Source: Prunella strophiata
Lineage: Eukaryota; Chordata; Aves; Passeriformes; Prunellidae
DNA: 64,000 nucleotides
Assembly (NCBI GenBank): GCA_036583965.1
Contig: JAZBQD010000027.1
Span: 23,629,001 to 23,693,000, forward strand
Direction: 5' to 3'
Part shown: piece after piece, positions 1 through 24,734 of the stretch
Layout of the letters: each line of letters begins with the position of its first letter
Position numbering within the stretch: position 1 is the first letter of the stretch
Translations under genes and position numbers: made by a program
Notes under the pieces: model-generated
The model's database searches: none
What the model was told of the DNA's origin: nothing
What the model saw: the letters and a program-made list of their open reading frames with translations, nothing else

Positions 1-277
1 ATTAAAGCTATTCACAAGTATTTTCTTCACATTTGTAAGGATAATCTTTATTTCCAATGCTTTTTGATCTGGGCATTGTCATTAAGTGCAGAGCTATTAG
101 AAGTTTCCTCAAGAACCACAATTCTCCAAGTTCAATCCCTTCCAGTTCCCATTCCCATGAACAGAAGAACTCTGTACACCAAAGGAGGGGTAACCCAAAG
201 GAATTCCTACAAAAACAGATAAACCCTGTAATTTACCTCCACCACCCATTTGTATTGATGACAGTCACTGTCATTAC
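1..277 (-). other. CDC73 intron 5 (partial)
   Basis: AT-rich sequence downstream of the exon 5 donor. No coding match and no recognisable repeat. Confidence 0.7.
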
Positions 278-8391
<8,114 letters not shown>

Positions 8392-8629
8392 TCACGGCGG
8401 CCCCGCCCCCGCTGCCGCCCTCAGGGGTGTGGGAGCGGCTTGGTCCGTCCTGAGGGCACAGAGCTTCCTCCTGTTTCATGTGAAAATAGAGCCTTTAGGC
8501 ACAATCGCTGCCTGAGCTTATCGGCGCTGCGCCTCTTCTCTGGAGCTTTGATGCTCCCGGGTGCCCGCCGAGTCACGGCGCGGGGCTGCGCCGCGCTCCG
8601 CGGGCGCGCTGGGATGGTTTGGGCGGGGT

Positions 8630-9055
8630 AACGAGGAGTTCTGGTGGTGCTGAAGGGGTTTTAGGGGTGCAGGCATGGATTCGGGGGTGCTAATGGGGTT
8701 TTTCAGGGTGCTGGGAAGGATTCATGGATGCTAAAGCACTAAAAAGGGTTTCGGCGGTGGTGAGTTTTGAGGAGGAATTGGGGATGCTGGGATAGCGTGT
8801 GGTACACTGGGAGGAGTTTTAGTGGGGCTAAAGAGGTTTTAGAGGGTGCTGAAAGGGATTTGGGGTGCTAATGGGGCTTTAGGGTGTGCTGGGAGAGGTC
8901 TGAGAGAGCTAAAATGGATTTGGGGGTGATGAGGGGGTTTGAGGGGAGTTGGGGGTGCTGGGATGGTTTGTGGTGTACTTGGAGGGGTTCAGTGACACTA
9001 ACAAAGTTTCAAAGGGCGCTGGGAGGGCTTTGGGGGTGTTCAGGGTGATACCTCA
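8630..9055 (+). repeat. Decayed G-rich minisatellite (GGGGTGCTxxxxGGGGTTTT type)
   Basis: Around a dozen imperfect copies of a roughly 30-40 bp motif alternate GGGGTGCTGGGA/GGGGTGCTAA with GGGTTTTAGGGG. Period and sequence drift, so this is an old array. It starts where the CDC73 CpG island ends, on its upstream side. G-runs are on the plus strand. Confidence 0.6.
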
Positions 9056-9084
9056 AGAAAACAGTGTAAAAGGAGCAGAGGGAG

Positions 9085-9320
9085 AAGCAGGAAGTTTATG
9101 CTGGACATTAGGAAAATGCTCCTCACCCAGACGGTGGTCAGGCTCCCCCAAGGCAGTGATAATAGTCCCAAACCTGCCAGAGTTGCAGAAGCTTTTGGGC
9201 AATGTTTTCATGTTTCACAATCACGGTGGGATTATTGGGGTGTCCTGTGCAGGGACAGGAGTTCAGCTCAATGATCCTTCATTCCAACCCAGGATATTCT
9301 GTGACTCTGATTCTCTCAGA
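9085..9320 (+). mobile_element. CR1 LINE 3' fragment
   Basis: It runs from AAGTTTATGCTGGACATTAG through the usual 'lead TCACCCAGA...GTGGTCAGGC' region to TCCAACCCAGGATATTCTG and GTGACTCTGATTCTC. It has the right order of CR1 3' motifs but is diverged. Confidence 0.7.
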
Positions 9321-9329
9321 CACTGTGTG

Positions 9330-10129
9330 TGCATCTCACTCTGAAGGCTGGAGAGAAAATCTCCTGTATCCTGGATATAAAGCTGGGTAAAAAAATGTTA
9401 GAAAAGTGTCTGCTTTATCAATCACAAAAACGTCCTTTAATTTAGATACAAATAAGCCATCAAAAGACCATAGCAAAAAAAGGTCGTTAGGAAAATGTTG
9501 CCTGTAAATCTGAGGAAGAACAAACAGTAATGCTATGGAGCACATCTCATGTTACCCTGCAGAATTTGGGATCTCAGAGCTCAGTTTGCTCTGTTTGCTC
9601 ACCTGAGCAACTGCACAGCTGCAGCTGGCATGTGCTCTCTCCATGCTGTCTCCATGTTCCAGGTTAATTTCTTCTGCTCAAACACACAAAAACTGGGAGC
9701 ATGGCATTCCCAGCAGAACCAAAGTGGTACTCCCTGGGGAATACCAATTGCAGGATTTGAGCCCCCGAAGCAGGCTCTCATCATGACTTACTCTAACCTT
9801 TGATGCTCAGAATTTTCCTAACACTCTCCAACACTGGCAGAAAACATGATACCATCTTAAATTTGCAAAAGGCAGAATTGGGTCATTTTTCTTCTTGTAA
9901 GTAACACATGCTGAGACTGACAAAACAGACTAAAAGCCAACAGCCTATAGAATTCAATATGTCAGTGATATCCCCATCTGTGTCAGAACAACTCAGCATG
10001 CAGAGCACCACAAGTGTATTTAAAACATTTCAGATATGGTATTGAAGTGGTCCAGCACACAAACATGTACTGCAACACCCAGTAACATGGTGAATTATAC
10101 CAATCACTGCCAATATTTATTTGTCAATG
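9330..10129. other. Intergenic, no feature seen
   Basis: Unique-looking sequence between the CR1 fragment and the solo LTR. Only short open frames. Confidence 0.5.
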
Positions 10130-10135
10130 GGTATA

Positions 10136-10440
10136 TGTCGCCCTGATTTTTTAAGTTTCTCTAAAGCCTTCTGATGTTTACATTCTTGTGCAGAACTTTC
10201 TCACACACTTTCTGTAAATAACTTATTGTTTTGCATTCCTCTATGGAGGAAGAGCAACTTGATGGACTGTTGAGTTGTCCAGTGGCATTGAGGAGGTGGC
10301 ACTGTCACCCTCCAATGACACTGGGATTTCAGAAAACTATAAATGGAGTCAGATTCAATAAACTTCCTCTCTCTTTTTACTCTCTCACACCTTGCAAAGA
10401 GCTGCTGTCCTCATTGTGTCGTTTGTGCGCCACAGTAACA
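10136..10440 (+). mobile_element. Solo LTR of an endogenous retrovirus, copy A
   Basis: It begins TGTCGCCCTGA and ends CCACAGTAACA, with a 6-bp target duplication GGTATA at 10130-10135 and 10441-10446. Inside are TATAAATGG and, just after it, AATAAA, as expected for the LTR promoter and polyadenylation signal. There is no internal retroviral sequence, so it is a solo LTR. A second copy at 40489 is nearly the same sequence. Confidence 0.85.
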
Positions 10441-10446
10441 GGTATA

Positions 10447-11270
10447 AAGTAATATTTATGTGTTTAGAAGACAAAAGCATAATGAATAAACAATATCATT
10501 ACCTGAACTGGATTTGGAATTATTACTGGAGCTACAGCTCATGAAAATTGGAACAGGACTTGAAATGCTTCCAGCAGGCCAAGTCCCATTTCCATGCCTC
10601 ATCCAAAAGGCCCAGTGTACCCCCTAAACCAGTGCTACCTCTTCAGAAACACATCCTGTGCATCTGCTGCACTACAAGCAGTACCTCTTTTCAGTGGGAC
10701 ACACAGTCCCTGAGTTACAATGACACCAAAAAGCCCCTCATTTCAGTTCTGCCCCATTCTGCTGCTCAGGGAGCAGGGAATGGTGCACACAGCCAGCTGC
10801 ACACACGGCTGCAAAGAGATTTATTTCCAGAAAGCATTGTAGTTCTGGTTTCCTTTTTCATTTAAGGCTGCCTTCAGTGGGGAGAACACTGAAAAGAAAG
10901 CTGAGCACGGAGAGTGTGCACAGGCAGTCGTTCAGCAGGGAGAAGCTGCCTGCACCCTGAGGAGCAGGATCCCTGCAGGAGCTGGGGGTGCTGCTCTGGG
11001 AGGAGGGAACAAAGCAGGGAGCAGCAGGGAGAGGGGTGGTCTCGCCCTGCTGCAATCGATGTGAAACAAAGGCTGGGGCAGCACAGAGGTGCTGTGCTCA
11101 CCTGCCAGCTCTGGCAGGAACAATGCAGGCAACAGGAACCAGGCCAAAGGAATGACCCAACCCATGACCCAGCTTTGTGTCAATACCCCCCATAAATGAC
11201 TGAAATCAAACTCCACTTAAAGGGGAAATTATGTCAGCCACAACTTCACCTTCTCCTGTCACTCGCTGGA
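10447..11270. other. Intergenic, no gene seen
   Basis: Unique-looking sequence with a moderately GC-rich, purine-rich stretch at about 10870-11050. Open frames on both strands are short and unrecognised. Confidence 0.4.
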
Positions 11271-11274
11271 AACA

Positions 11275-15700
<4,426 letters not shown>

Positions 15701-15731
15701 GATCTGACCGTCATTTCTTTTTAGTTTTAGA

Positions 15732-15794
15732 ATGGGGAACTGCCAGACGGCTTCTGTAGGATTGTCTAATGATGCTGTTGTGAATCAAATACAG
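15732..15794 (+). CDS. GLRX2: GLRX2 coding exon 1
   Basis: 63 bases, 21 codons, starting MGNCQTAS and ending VVNQIQ before a GTAGCA donor. Upstream stop in the same frame at 15705. Confidence 0.85.
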
Positions 15795-17297
15795 GTAGCA
15801 TTATTTATGTTGCTTTTACTGATTTTCAGCATTTATAAAAGCCTGTTACTTCAAACCTTTTCTTACTTACACAAAGAAATACTGTAAATAGTTCTGCCTG
15901 TTGAACCTGTTCCTTTGTTCATTATGGCTATCAAGCCATGCTGGCAGGTTTGTTTATCCACAGCCCTGGAACCTGATCTTCCTAGGCTGCACCCATTTAT
16001 GGGGTTTTTTAGACCTCTATTCAAATTCAGTGCTGCCGTCAACATTGGGAGATAGAACCTTGTAAAATTACTGATATCAAGTAGAGTTAAACATTTTAGA
16101 AGTTGTGTTTTTTTATAAATTTACTGATAGTTAATGATAGCCTGAAATCCCCTTGAATTTACAGTAAAGTTATAAGGGTCACTGTGCTTGCCACTGGCAC
16201 ATCCCAAGAGCCTTACAGACAGAGAAAACTGTCCTAAACAATTTAGGGGGACACAGGGAGTGGGGCAGACTGCAGAGCAGAGTTGTACCACACATTCACC
16301 ATCCCTGTGCTCAGTTTGGAGCCAGGTGCAGGTCAGAGGTGTCAGCAGAGATTTCCCTGTGTTTGCTACTCTAACAGCAGCTTTTTAACTTGTGTATTAC
16401 TCCCATGACTGTTCAATAGTGTTCTAAGTGCATTGGCTTGAAGCTCACTGACTTTTAACTTTCTTTTGAGCACACAGGATATTATTTCACACAACTGTGT
16501 GGTGATTTTCTCTAAAACAACATGCTCATACTGCAGAATGGCAAAAAACCTCTTTGAGGGTTTGAATGTGAATTACACAGCTGTGGAACTGGATGTAAAT
16601 ACAAATGGAAGGCTGTTCCAAGACATTCTGGAACAGATGACTGGTGGCAGAACTGTGAGTATATTCTCTTACATGTAACAAGTAACAACTTGGGCTACAC
16701 ACATCACTCTTGGGTTATATCCATAGCAAGTCCTTAATTGTTTTGAGACAAATTTGGGATACAAGATCCTAAATTAAATACTGCAGGAGGGTTCTGTCTC
16801 TTCTTGTAGACTCCCTCTGGCTGTCCCTTAGAGTTGATCCTTGCCATACTGCCACTGAAATAATTAAAATATTAAAGCTATTTTTCATTTGTATATTTAA
16901 ACCATTGTGTTTAACATCTGTATTTTACGTTGTTTCACTTGACTCAATTATTGGAATTTATTACAATCACCCACAGAGTGACTTCATCCCACTTTTGAGG
17001 GCCACACGAAGTTTCCCATCTCTGTAAATATTAAGGAAAAGTATGGGTTGTACACTAATATTATACACACATCTAGACAAACTCAATAATTGTGTGTACT
17101 GCAGTCCACATGGGCTTGCTTGAATATTTACCTTTTTTCCCAAGAAGTAACTAATGCAACTTTTGTTTTCTTGCTAGGTCCCAAGAGTGTTTATCAATGG
17201 GACTTGTGTTGGAGGTGCAACAGATACTCAAAAGCTTCATGAGCAAGGCAGACTGCTTCCTTTAGTTCATCAGTGTCAAATGGGAGCAAATTGCTGA
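15732..17297 (+). CDS. GLRX2: GLRX2, glutaredoxin 2
   Basis: Dithiol glutaredoxin that reduces protein-glutathione mixed disulfides and can bind a [2Fe-2S] cluster as a dimer. Exons 15732-15794, 16478-16654 and 17178-17297 join in phase 0 to give 119 residues. The active site is Cys37-Ser-Tyr-Cys40; the Ser in place of Pro is the GLRX2 hallmark that permits cluster binding. TVP (residues 80-82) supplies the cis-proline, and GGATD (92-96) binds glutathione. Cys28 and Cys113, the structural disulfide of human GLRX2, are present. The tail after HQC is short (QMGANC) where human has a basic tail. The first exon, starting MGNCQTASVGL, fits an N-myristoylation motif. No presequence is encoded here, so this model is the cytosolic/nuclear type; a mitochondrial form would need an upstream exon. 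The gene converges with RO60. Confidence 0.95.
16478..16654 (+). CDS. GLRX2: GLRX2 coding exon 2
   Basis: 177 bases between CACACAG and GTGAGT. It carries the CVVIFSKTTCSYCRMAKNLF core with the CSYC active site. Confidence 0.97.
17178..17297 (+). CDS. GLRX2: GLRX2 coding exon 3 with stop
   Basis: 120 bases after TTGCTAG. It encodes VPRVFINGTCVGGATDTQKL and on to HQCQMGANC, then TGA. Introns 1 and 2 (15795-16477, 16655-17177) hold nothing else visible. Confidence 0.97.
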   Translation, partial: VPRVFINGTCVGGATDTQKLHEQGRLLPLVHQCQMGANC

Positions 17298-17385
17298 GCA
17301 ACCATCTCTCATTTAGCTTCGTCTTCCTTTGTATGGGAGCAAATTACTGAGCAACCATCTCCCGTTTAGCTTCGTTTTCCTTTGT
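17280..17385 (+). repeat. 53-bp tandem duplication spanning the GLRX2 stop codon
   Basis: ATGGGAGCAAATTGCTGAGC at 17280 repeats as ATGGGAGCAAATTACTGAGC at 17333. The two 53-bp copies differ at a handful of bases. The first copy supplies the last codons and stop. The second lies in the 3' UTR. Confidence 0.93.
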
Positions 17386-17699
17386 ATGAACAGAATTGCA
17401 GATGAAATCAGAAGATCACAGACACAGCATGAGCTGCACTCAACAACCTCAAACCATGATTTTATGAATTACAGATCACTCTGACAGACTTTATTGACTT
17501 GGCCAATTACTTGTTGTCCTTGCCCCAGCTTTCCCACAACCCCAATGGTCATTAGCAAACATTATGTAACTCTTGGGGCTCTCAGTGAGACAGTGATGTC
17601 ATTCCATGGTGATTACATCCTGCTCCAGGGAAGCCCAGGCTCTGCAAAAAGAATCCTGTGGGTTTTGCTACACATTAGTTTGCTTTCTAGCTTTGTCTC

Positions 17700-17875
17700 A
17701 ATAAATTGTCCATTTTATTTAATGGTTTCTTTAAATGTAATTCTTCTCTGTCAAACTGAAGTGTAAAGTAAACCCAGTCTGAAGTGATATTGGTGTGTGC
17801 ATGTCTGCCTCTCCTGTATTCCAGTGCCTGATCACTCCCAAATTGTGTGTCCAATGGAACAGAAAAGGGAATAAA
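17700..17875 (+). terminator. GLRX2 polyadenylation signals
   Basis: AATAAA at 17700-17705 and again at 17870-17875, 0.4-0.6 kb after the GLRX2 stop. Either could end the transcript. Confidence 0.5.
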
Positions 17876-18059
17876 GATTCTGGCAGCTTTAGAGAGTGAC
17901 AGCTTTCATCTTTTCTCTGCACTGTGAAGTACCAGTCTGTACTGGCATTCAGCAGTGTCCTGCCAGGGGGCCAGGCAGCTCAGGCACTCAGCTACAGACT
18001 GTGGTACAATCAATCCAACAACAGCATGAGACATAGGAGCAAGTGAAGCAGGTCTAATA

Positions 18060-21000
18060 TGCATAGAGTTTATTTAGTACTTTATTCTACAGTCAGAATG
18101 CAGTTTACTAGCCATTTTAACTTTCAGTTAAATGTCTAAAAGAAATGACTAAAATTCCATAGTTTCAGTACAATGTACATCCAAAGCCAGACCAGGCAAT
18201 GCCAAGACTCTTGGTTATTTCAAAGAATTTCATATGCAAGTAGAAAATTATATCCCATTTTCAGTTAAAGGGACCATTACACAACTAAAGGTGCACATAT
18301 TAGAATAAAACCACAATTAATTAGTCAATTAATTTTTTACTCACTTTTGGTGAATTAAGACTCCTGTTATTTCCATTGCTTTCAGCACTGCATGTACCTA
18401 AACTACTTTTTCCCCCCAAGGGAAAAACCATCAGTCTTTAACTCCAGCTAACTTGGATGGCAAGAGTATCACTTAAACTTGACAGCTTCATTTTTGTGAT
18501 GCAGGTTTGAACTAAGTTTAAACTGCATCATTTGTAGAGTCTTTAGTACACAGTTGCCTGCATTGTGCATCTTTAATATGTAATCAGCTAATTCAACACA
18601 CTGACCTTGTTTCATTTTAATTATTGCAGTTTACTGTGTGGTGCTAGGACACCCTCATCAAGGTAAACACACAGATGTGCATCTCTCTGAATTTACACCT
18701 AATAAAGCAATTTATTTTGCACATACAGTCATATAAGAATACTAAGTATCCTTTTTCTCTGTGTAGAATTCTTCAGCCAGTGATGTTTTTACCAGAAGCT
18801 TAACAATAATTTTGTCCCCAAAGCTGATAAACCCATCATGTAAAAATAATAACAATAGAATGCAAAGGAATTTTTCAAAGACCTTTTCATTTTGTTCCCT
18901 GTTTAGAGGCTTGTTTTTTTAACCAGTAGTCTAAAATAACCCTTTGAGTTCCAAGTTCTGGAAATCCCAGGGCATTGTCACTTAAGGCAAATTCTCTTGC
19001 AGCTGTTGAAACAAGCTGTGTGCCTGCAGATGCAAGTGAGTGCCCCATCATTAAACAGGATCTAGCTTAAGGCACCCAAAGGGTTAATTATGTTTCTTTT
19101 TAACCATATTAAGGCTCCCCATTCCAAACAGTTTTTTCATTGTGTACAATTTCACAGAAAGTAGCAGCAAGACAGTGCCTTTGTAACTGAATGGCACAAA
19201 GCCATGTTATGCTCAAGTTAATTAAACGTGATATGGCAGTTCAAGTGTGGTTCTAATCTAGGGGGAAAAAAAAATAAACAACCAAAATGAAGAACCTCAA
19301 GAACAGTCATTAAAAATTTCCTTTTTTTTTTTTTTTTCTTCCCCTAGCATTGTTTCCAGGACAAAGCTGTTTAACTTAAAATATGCTTGTCCTCGGATCT
19401 AAATATTAAAATTTATCCACTAGAAGATCTGGATACCTGCTCATTCATCTTAAATTCCAAGCTTCTAAGAAGCAGAAGAAGCTGGAAACAAACACTGAAT
19501 TATTTAATGAAGCACACAGAGCTGTGAATGTGCCCATGTGTTGCTTTTTAAATACAGAATTATTTCTAAAGATTAGAACTGCACTTTTACAAGAGAATGA
19601 AAAGACATTTTATTTGTAACTAGTTGTGCTTAACTCTTAAGCTGGTAACATTAGGAATACAGCTATTTATATTAATTATTTGTTAATGAAGCATTTGTAA
19701 AAGTTCTCAACATACCACATATATATGCAAATATATCTATATTTAAACTTAAATTCAGAATGCAGAAATACCTAAAGAAACCACGCTTTGCAGTATCAGA
19801 ATCATCAATCCAGATATGTAAGCACACATATTTAAAGACACCATAACTTCTGCTGAAATTAGCTAATCTTTTATGATTTCCCTCAGAGCAGCATATCCAT
19901 AAAACACTGTCCTGGCCAGTGTTTTACCTTTTCCCCAGAACTCCTGCTCAGCCATTTGTACACTCCATTGTGTCATGGTAAGATGAAATCTCTACCATTC
20001 CAGCAAGAAAGTCATTAGAACAGCTGCTTACAGCAGCATGTCTGTGCACTGCAAACCACTGCAGACAGCAAAATAAACCTAGAAACTGGTGGAATTTCAT
20101 AGAAACTAAGTAAAAGGGTTAAAAGCAGAAGAAAGACAAATGATTCTTTACTTAGGTTTACTTCTATAGCCTATTCTTTGAAGACTTTCTCTAGTCACTA
20201 CTGCAAAGAAGCTGCCTTTTTATCTAGAGTATTAATTTAAATGTTTTCCTAATTCTGCATGACAGCAGCTTGACACTGTTTAAAAGAATGAAAAGTTTCA
20301 AATCACTGAACTAATTCTAGAAAAAAGCTTTACATTTGACAAGCCAATTTTAAGAGGTTACTTTTTTCAAATCAAGCCATTCACTGGCAGATGTTGGATT
20401 TTTGTAATAAAGTATACTTCTGTCACTGATTTTTACACAGTTTTACCAAAAATCTGACAGATACAGCAAATTAGATGTTTTGTAAAGAACAGAAAAAAAT
20501 ATTCATTATTAGAAATGTTAAATACTATGCCATCAGTTCTGGTGCAGGGAGCTAAGTGAGCACACTCAGTGACAGCAAGAAGGCAGAAAAACAGAGGCAA
20601 AAAATAAAAAAAAAAAAGGAATGGATGAGAGATTGAAAAAAGATTCAAGTATAGGCCTGAGGTGACAAGATAGAAAAGGAGAAAAAACCCCAACACTAAC
20701 AGAGAAAAGGGGAGAGCAAAAGAAAAAGAAACAGAACAAATGGAACCAAAACAAAAGCTTCTGTTATGGTGCCTGTGAGCTCAGGACAGGGTTAAGCAGT
20801 ATTTGCAATACAGACAAATATTTTCATAGTGTTTTTACAGTCAGAGCCATTACTAAAATACATCTCCAAAACTGCTGGTGTGTTTTTAAGCCAAGAATAT
20901 AACTTTGTTGAATAGCCTTTTAAAGCCATACCCGTTTATGGGCACCAGTTAACAACAGCAATGTGAAAAACCAACATAAACCTCCTTAAGACTTATGTTT

Positions 21001-24000
21001 GACAAACAGGTTTAACAGTGGTTTTAAGCAGCAAGGTAATTTTAGTGCCAGTTATTAGCTAGCCCTCACACAGTGGGCATTTAGACTGGCCCTGCTGACC
21101 TCAGAGCTACACCTAATTTTAGACCTCTCTTTTTTGAAACACAGAGGACTGCAATCTAATTCCACAAGCATCTCAAACTCTCCTACTCCTTGCTCCAAGT
21201 CTAAAATTCCTGACATGAAATTCTATTTATTGGCAAAATTATTATTGTCCTTTTTGAATTTATTACATAATGCTCATGTGCTCACTGCATTATTTTTAAA
21301 ATTTCAAGAGCCTCCTGCCCTCTCCACATCTTTGTGTCCCTTCCAAGAAGAAACCTGACCTTGGATGTTCATTCCTCACAGGAGAATGTTTCACTTCTAA
21401 CTGTGCTTCCAACCACAACATGCTTTTCTTCTTTCTTAAAGCTAAAGTGCCTGAACATTACAATGTTAGACACAATAGTCTAATGCTCCAGAATTGTCAA
21501 GGGGGTCACAGAGAAATGGCAGTCAAACTGACACCAGGTAACTGTTAGCCATCAGAAACCTGCATTTGCCTGGTCTACAGTTGCACTCTGCATTTAGACC
21601 TTTTCTCATTCAGTAATTTGAATAAAATTAACTAGCTTTAAACGTGTGCCCTGCTCAATGTTTACTGATAAACTGCAGTGCACAATTATAGCCCCTTTTC
21701 TGCTTTTCCAGTCAGTGTTCTTCCAATGCAAAGACCACTATTAATTTGAAAGTCTCCTTTTTGGTGAAAGGGTAGGTTGTTTATTGTACACTGAACTGAA
21801 GCTTAAGCTTAGCAATTTTGTCTTAGCTCACATTTAAAATTCTTTTTCAAGCATTACAGTAACTGTTGCCTTCTTTACATGTCTAGAGTTGTTTTGGGAA
21901 TTACCAGTTTATAACTAAAGACTAGAAATGGGCCAAATGCATGTTATGGCAAGTGAGTCTTGCTGTCCCCTAAAATTCAGTGTCTGGGCAGATAAAAAAG
22001 ATCCAGTCTATGGACCAGGAATATGCAGCATTGTTATTCTATGCCCCTTAATAGAAGAGAAGAGCAAAACCAGAAAGAAACTCCCAGAAACAAAGGTCCA
22101 CATACTACAAAATTTCAGCTGTCAGCATTTACTTCAGTTTCCCCTCTCTGCAAATCTTGAATAAGGAGCAGATGGCAACGTGGTCTCATCAGTGCTGGTT
22201 TCACATCACATAAACCACTGACAAGGTTTTTAGTCCAGAGATACTGTAAATGTTTAGGAGCACATTCTGCACCCCAGCAGGGATGACTACCTTTTATCAC
22301 TGGCCACAGCTACCCAGTGTCAACAGATACAGAGATCTACAATGTCTATCACTCCTACTGAAAAGTTCATCTTTACCTCCACACTCTAGTTCAAGGAACT
22401 GCATTTTAAACTGGACTGCTTCCAAAGATGCAACACCACTATAACCATACGTTCAATCTGTTAGTAACTACTCTAATTTTTATTTGCAATAAATTTACTT
22501 GAAAGTTACTTGAAACACCTGTTTTAAGTTTTCATTTTATATTTAGTCCAAAATATTTCCTATTACTTCACAAATGCTACTGCAAATAAGAAAAAGTACT
22601 TGCAAAAGATACTCATCTATCAGTTATTTTTGACATCTCTAGCTTAGAAGGAAACACCCAATCAGATGTTTGACTATTGTGTCATTTAAAATGCATTACT
22701 ACCAAGCCCAACCCCAAAACATCAGTGCATTTACTGGAAATAACTATTAACATGTATTGAGCAAATGAGTTTACTCCCCATATTCATGGTGTTTTGTTTA
22801 GATGCTAGAAATGATATGCAATTTTTCACAAGAAATGGCTGGTTTTCTTTTTGCAAACCCAAAAGTGCTATGTCTTAGCTTTTGTAGGAACACTTGGTTT
22901 GTTCTAGAACTCACCTGAGGAGGGGGTGGCAGTCCTGTGTCTCCAAGCATTCTGTCAGAGCTGTTCTGAGAGAGCAGTGATCACTCAGGAGTGACTTACA
23001 TTCATGCTGGGCTGAAAGGCAACACTCTGCCCAGCACTTCTGTCAGCCCTGCTCTGTGTCAGGAAAGGCTTCCCCCACTGGATTGATTATGCATTAAGGG
23101 AGAGTGTAAGGAAGTAGCAGAATACCTTCAGTAACAGTGTAACATCCTATTTTAGCACCAAAAGAGATATCCTGGCTACAGAATGCAAGCTTTGAATTTA
23201 TCATCACTAGGAATGAGGCATAATGAAAAGTGTTACAAGTACCAAAAGTATAGTAGGAACTTCAATTTTACATTTAAAAGCTTGGGTTTTAGGCAGAAAA
23301 ATATGGTCTTATGTGTCATTTACCACTATGGGTAAACATGATATTTTTATAAATCATAATTATTTTCAAATTAACATCAAATTTGCTGTTTAAAACAGTC
23401 TGCATTAGCATAAATGAGGCTGAAATATGTATGTTTTAGAGGAAGTTGTAAAAGCATCACTAACAAACCTTTCAAATCTTGTAAGACTGATCTACTAAAG
23501 AGATCTTTTAACTTCCCCCCTAGACACACATATAGAAAACACAGAATTAAATACATGTACACACAAATTGCTATAAATTTCTGTTCCAAAGTAGTAGAAT
23601 ACTCACTGGCTTTCTCCTTGTCACAATCTTACTATCAGACTAAAAATAAAAAATTAAAAATAAAGAATCCAGTTTCAATCACTTCCTAAACAAGATTTTG
23701 TGAACATGAAGGAGGCAACTGTACAGTTCATAAAAGTTTTTAAGAATTGGTCACTATAAACTGGAGGTAGTTTTGAGATATGTTAGCTTGAATTAATTTA
23801 TGAAATCAGAAGAAACACTAATCTACAAAAAGATTTTAAAAAATGAAATACTCTCCTGTTAGGAAGATTGTTTCTGAGTCATTAAATACATTCTCTTGGA
23901 AAAAAAAAATGTAGCTTTTTGTTTCTGGTTGCTCCCACTCAGCTTTGCTGAGTAGGCCAAGACACATGCACTTGTTAATCTTGCTCACTGAAGGTGTACT

Positions 24001-24730
24001 GATGCTTCTTGAAGTTGTGACAAGTTTGGGACAACTTGTCCCAAATGGGACATCCCAGTCATTTCCAAGGTCTTTTTCTACTCAAAACAGTTTTTAGAAC
24101 TTCCTGTAAAGCATTTTTAATTCTAAACTAGTGCTTCTGAAATGGTATTATGCAGAAATTGCCCCTCAATTTATCTAAAGAGGTATTTCCCCCTGAAAAC
24201 CCAGATGATAATCCAGAGAGAAAAAGATCAGCATGAGCTCTTGCACTTTCAGTTTTAGCAGTATAAAATGTCCCTGGGTAACTTTTACACTGTATCACAG
24301 TCACATGGTCTCAATACATACCAGAAAAAACTTCTTTTGTAGATCTGCACCACAGCCATGAAACCATCAAACATTACTAACACTTAAAATACAAAGATTT
24401 TAAAAATCCCAAAGAAAAGTCCTCAATGAAGTTGCTGGTAAACTGCCATTATTAAAAATACTAAGCCCATTTGTTTCCAGCTCCATTCTGAAAGTAATGC
24501 ATTAATTTATTCTTGCAAATAAGCATTCCACAGCAATGGGGGAAATTAAAAATCTCTCCATATTTATAGTCTACTATAAATGAAATTAAATTATATACTA
24601 TGTAACCCTGTAACCACTTTTACCAAACTTCTCACTGTTATTCTAAATTGTGTGCAACAGGAAAAATAAAAAAAGAGATTCTTTATCTGCTTTTCTTGTT
24701 TTCCCTTCACAAAAAGTTAATAAAAATCAC
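18060..24730 (-). other. Gene-free AT-rich interval, possible long 3' UTR of RO60
   Basis: No coding exon or clear mobile element is seen over 6.7 kb. The composition is AT-rich with T-runs (for example 19321-19337). It lies downstream of RO60 on the minus strand, with minus-strand AATAAA signals at 18069-18074 and 18081-18086 and another near 24506. The lack of repeats over such a length suggests constraint, consistent with a long 3' UTR. That is inference only. Confidence 0.3.
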
Positions 24731-24734
24731 AAAA

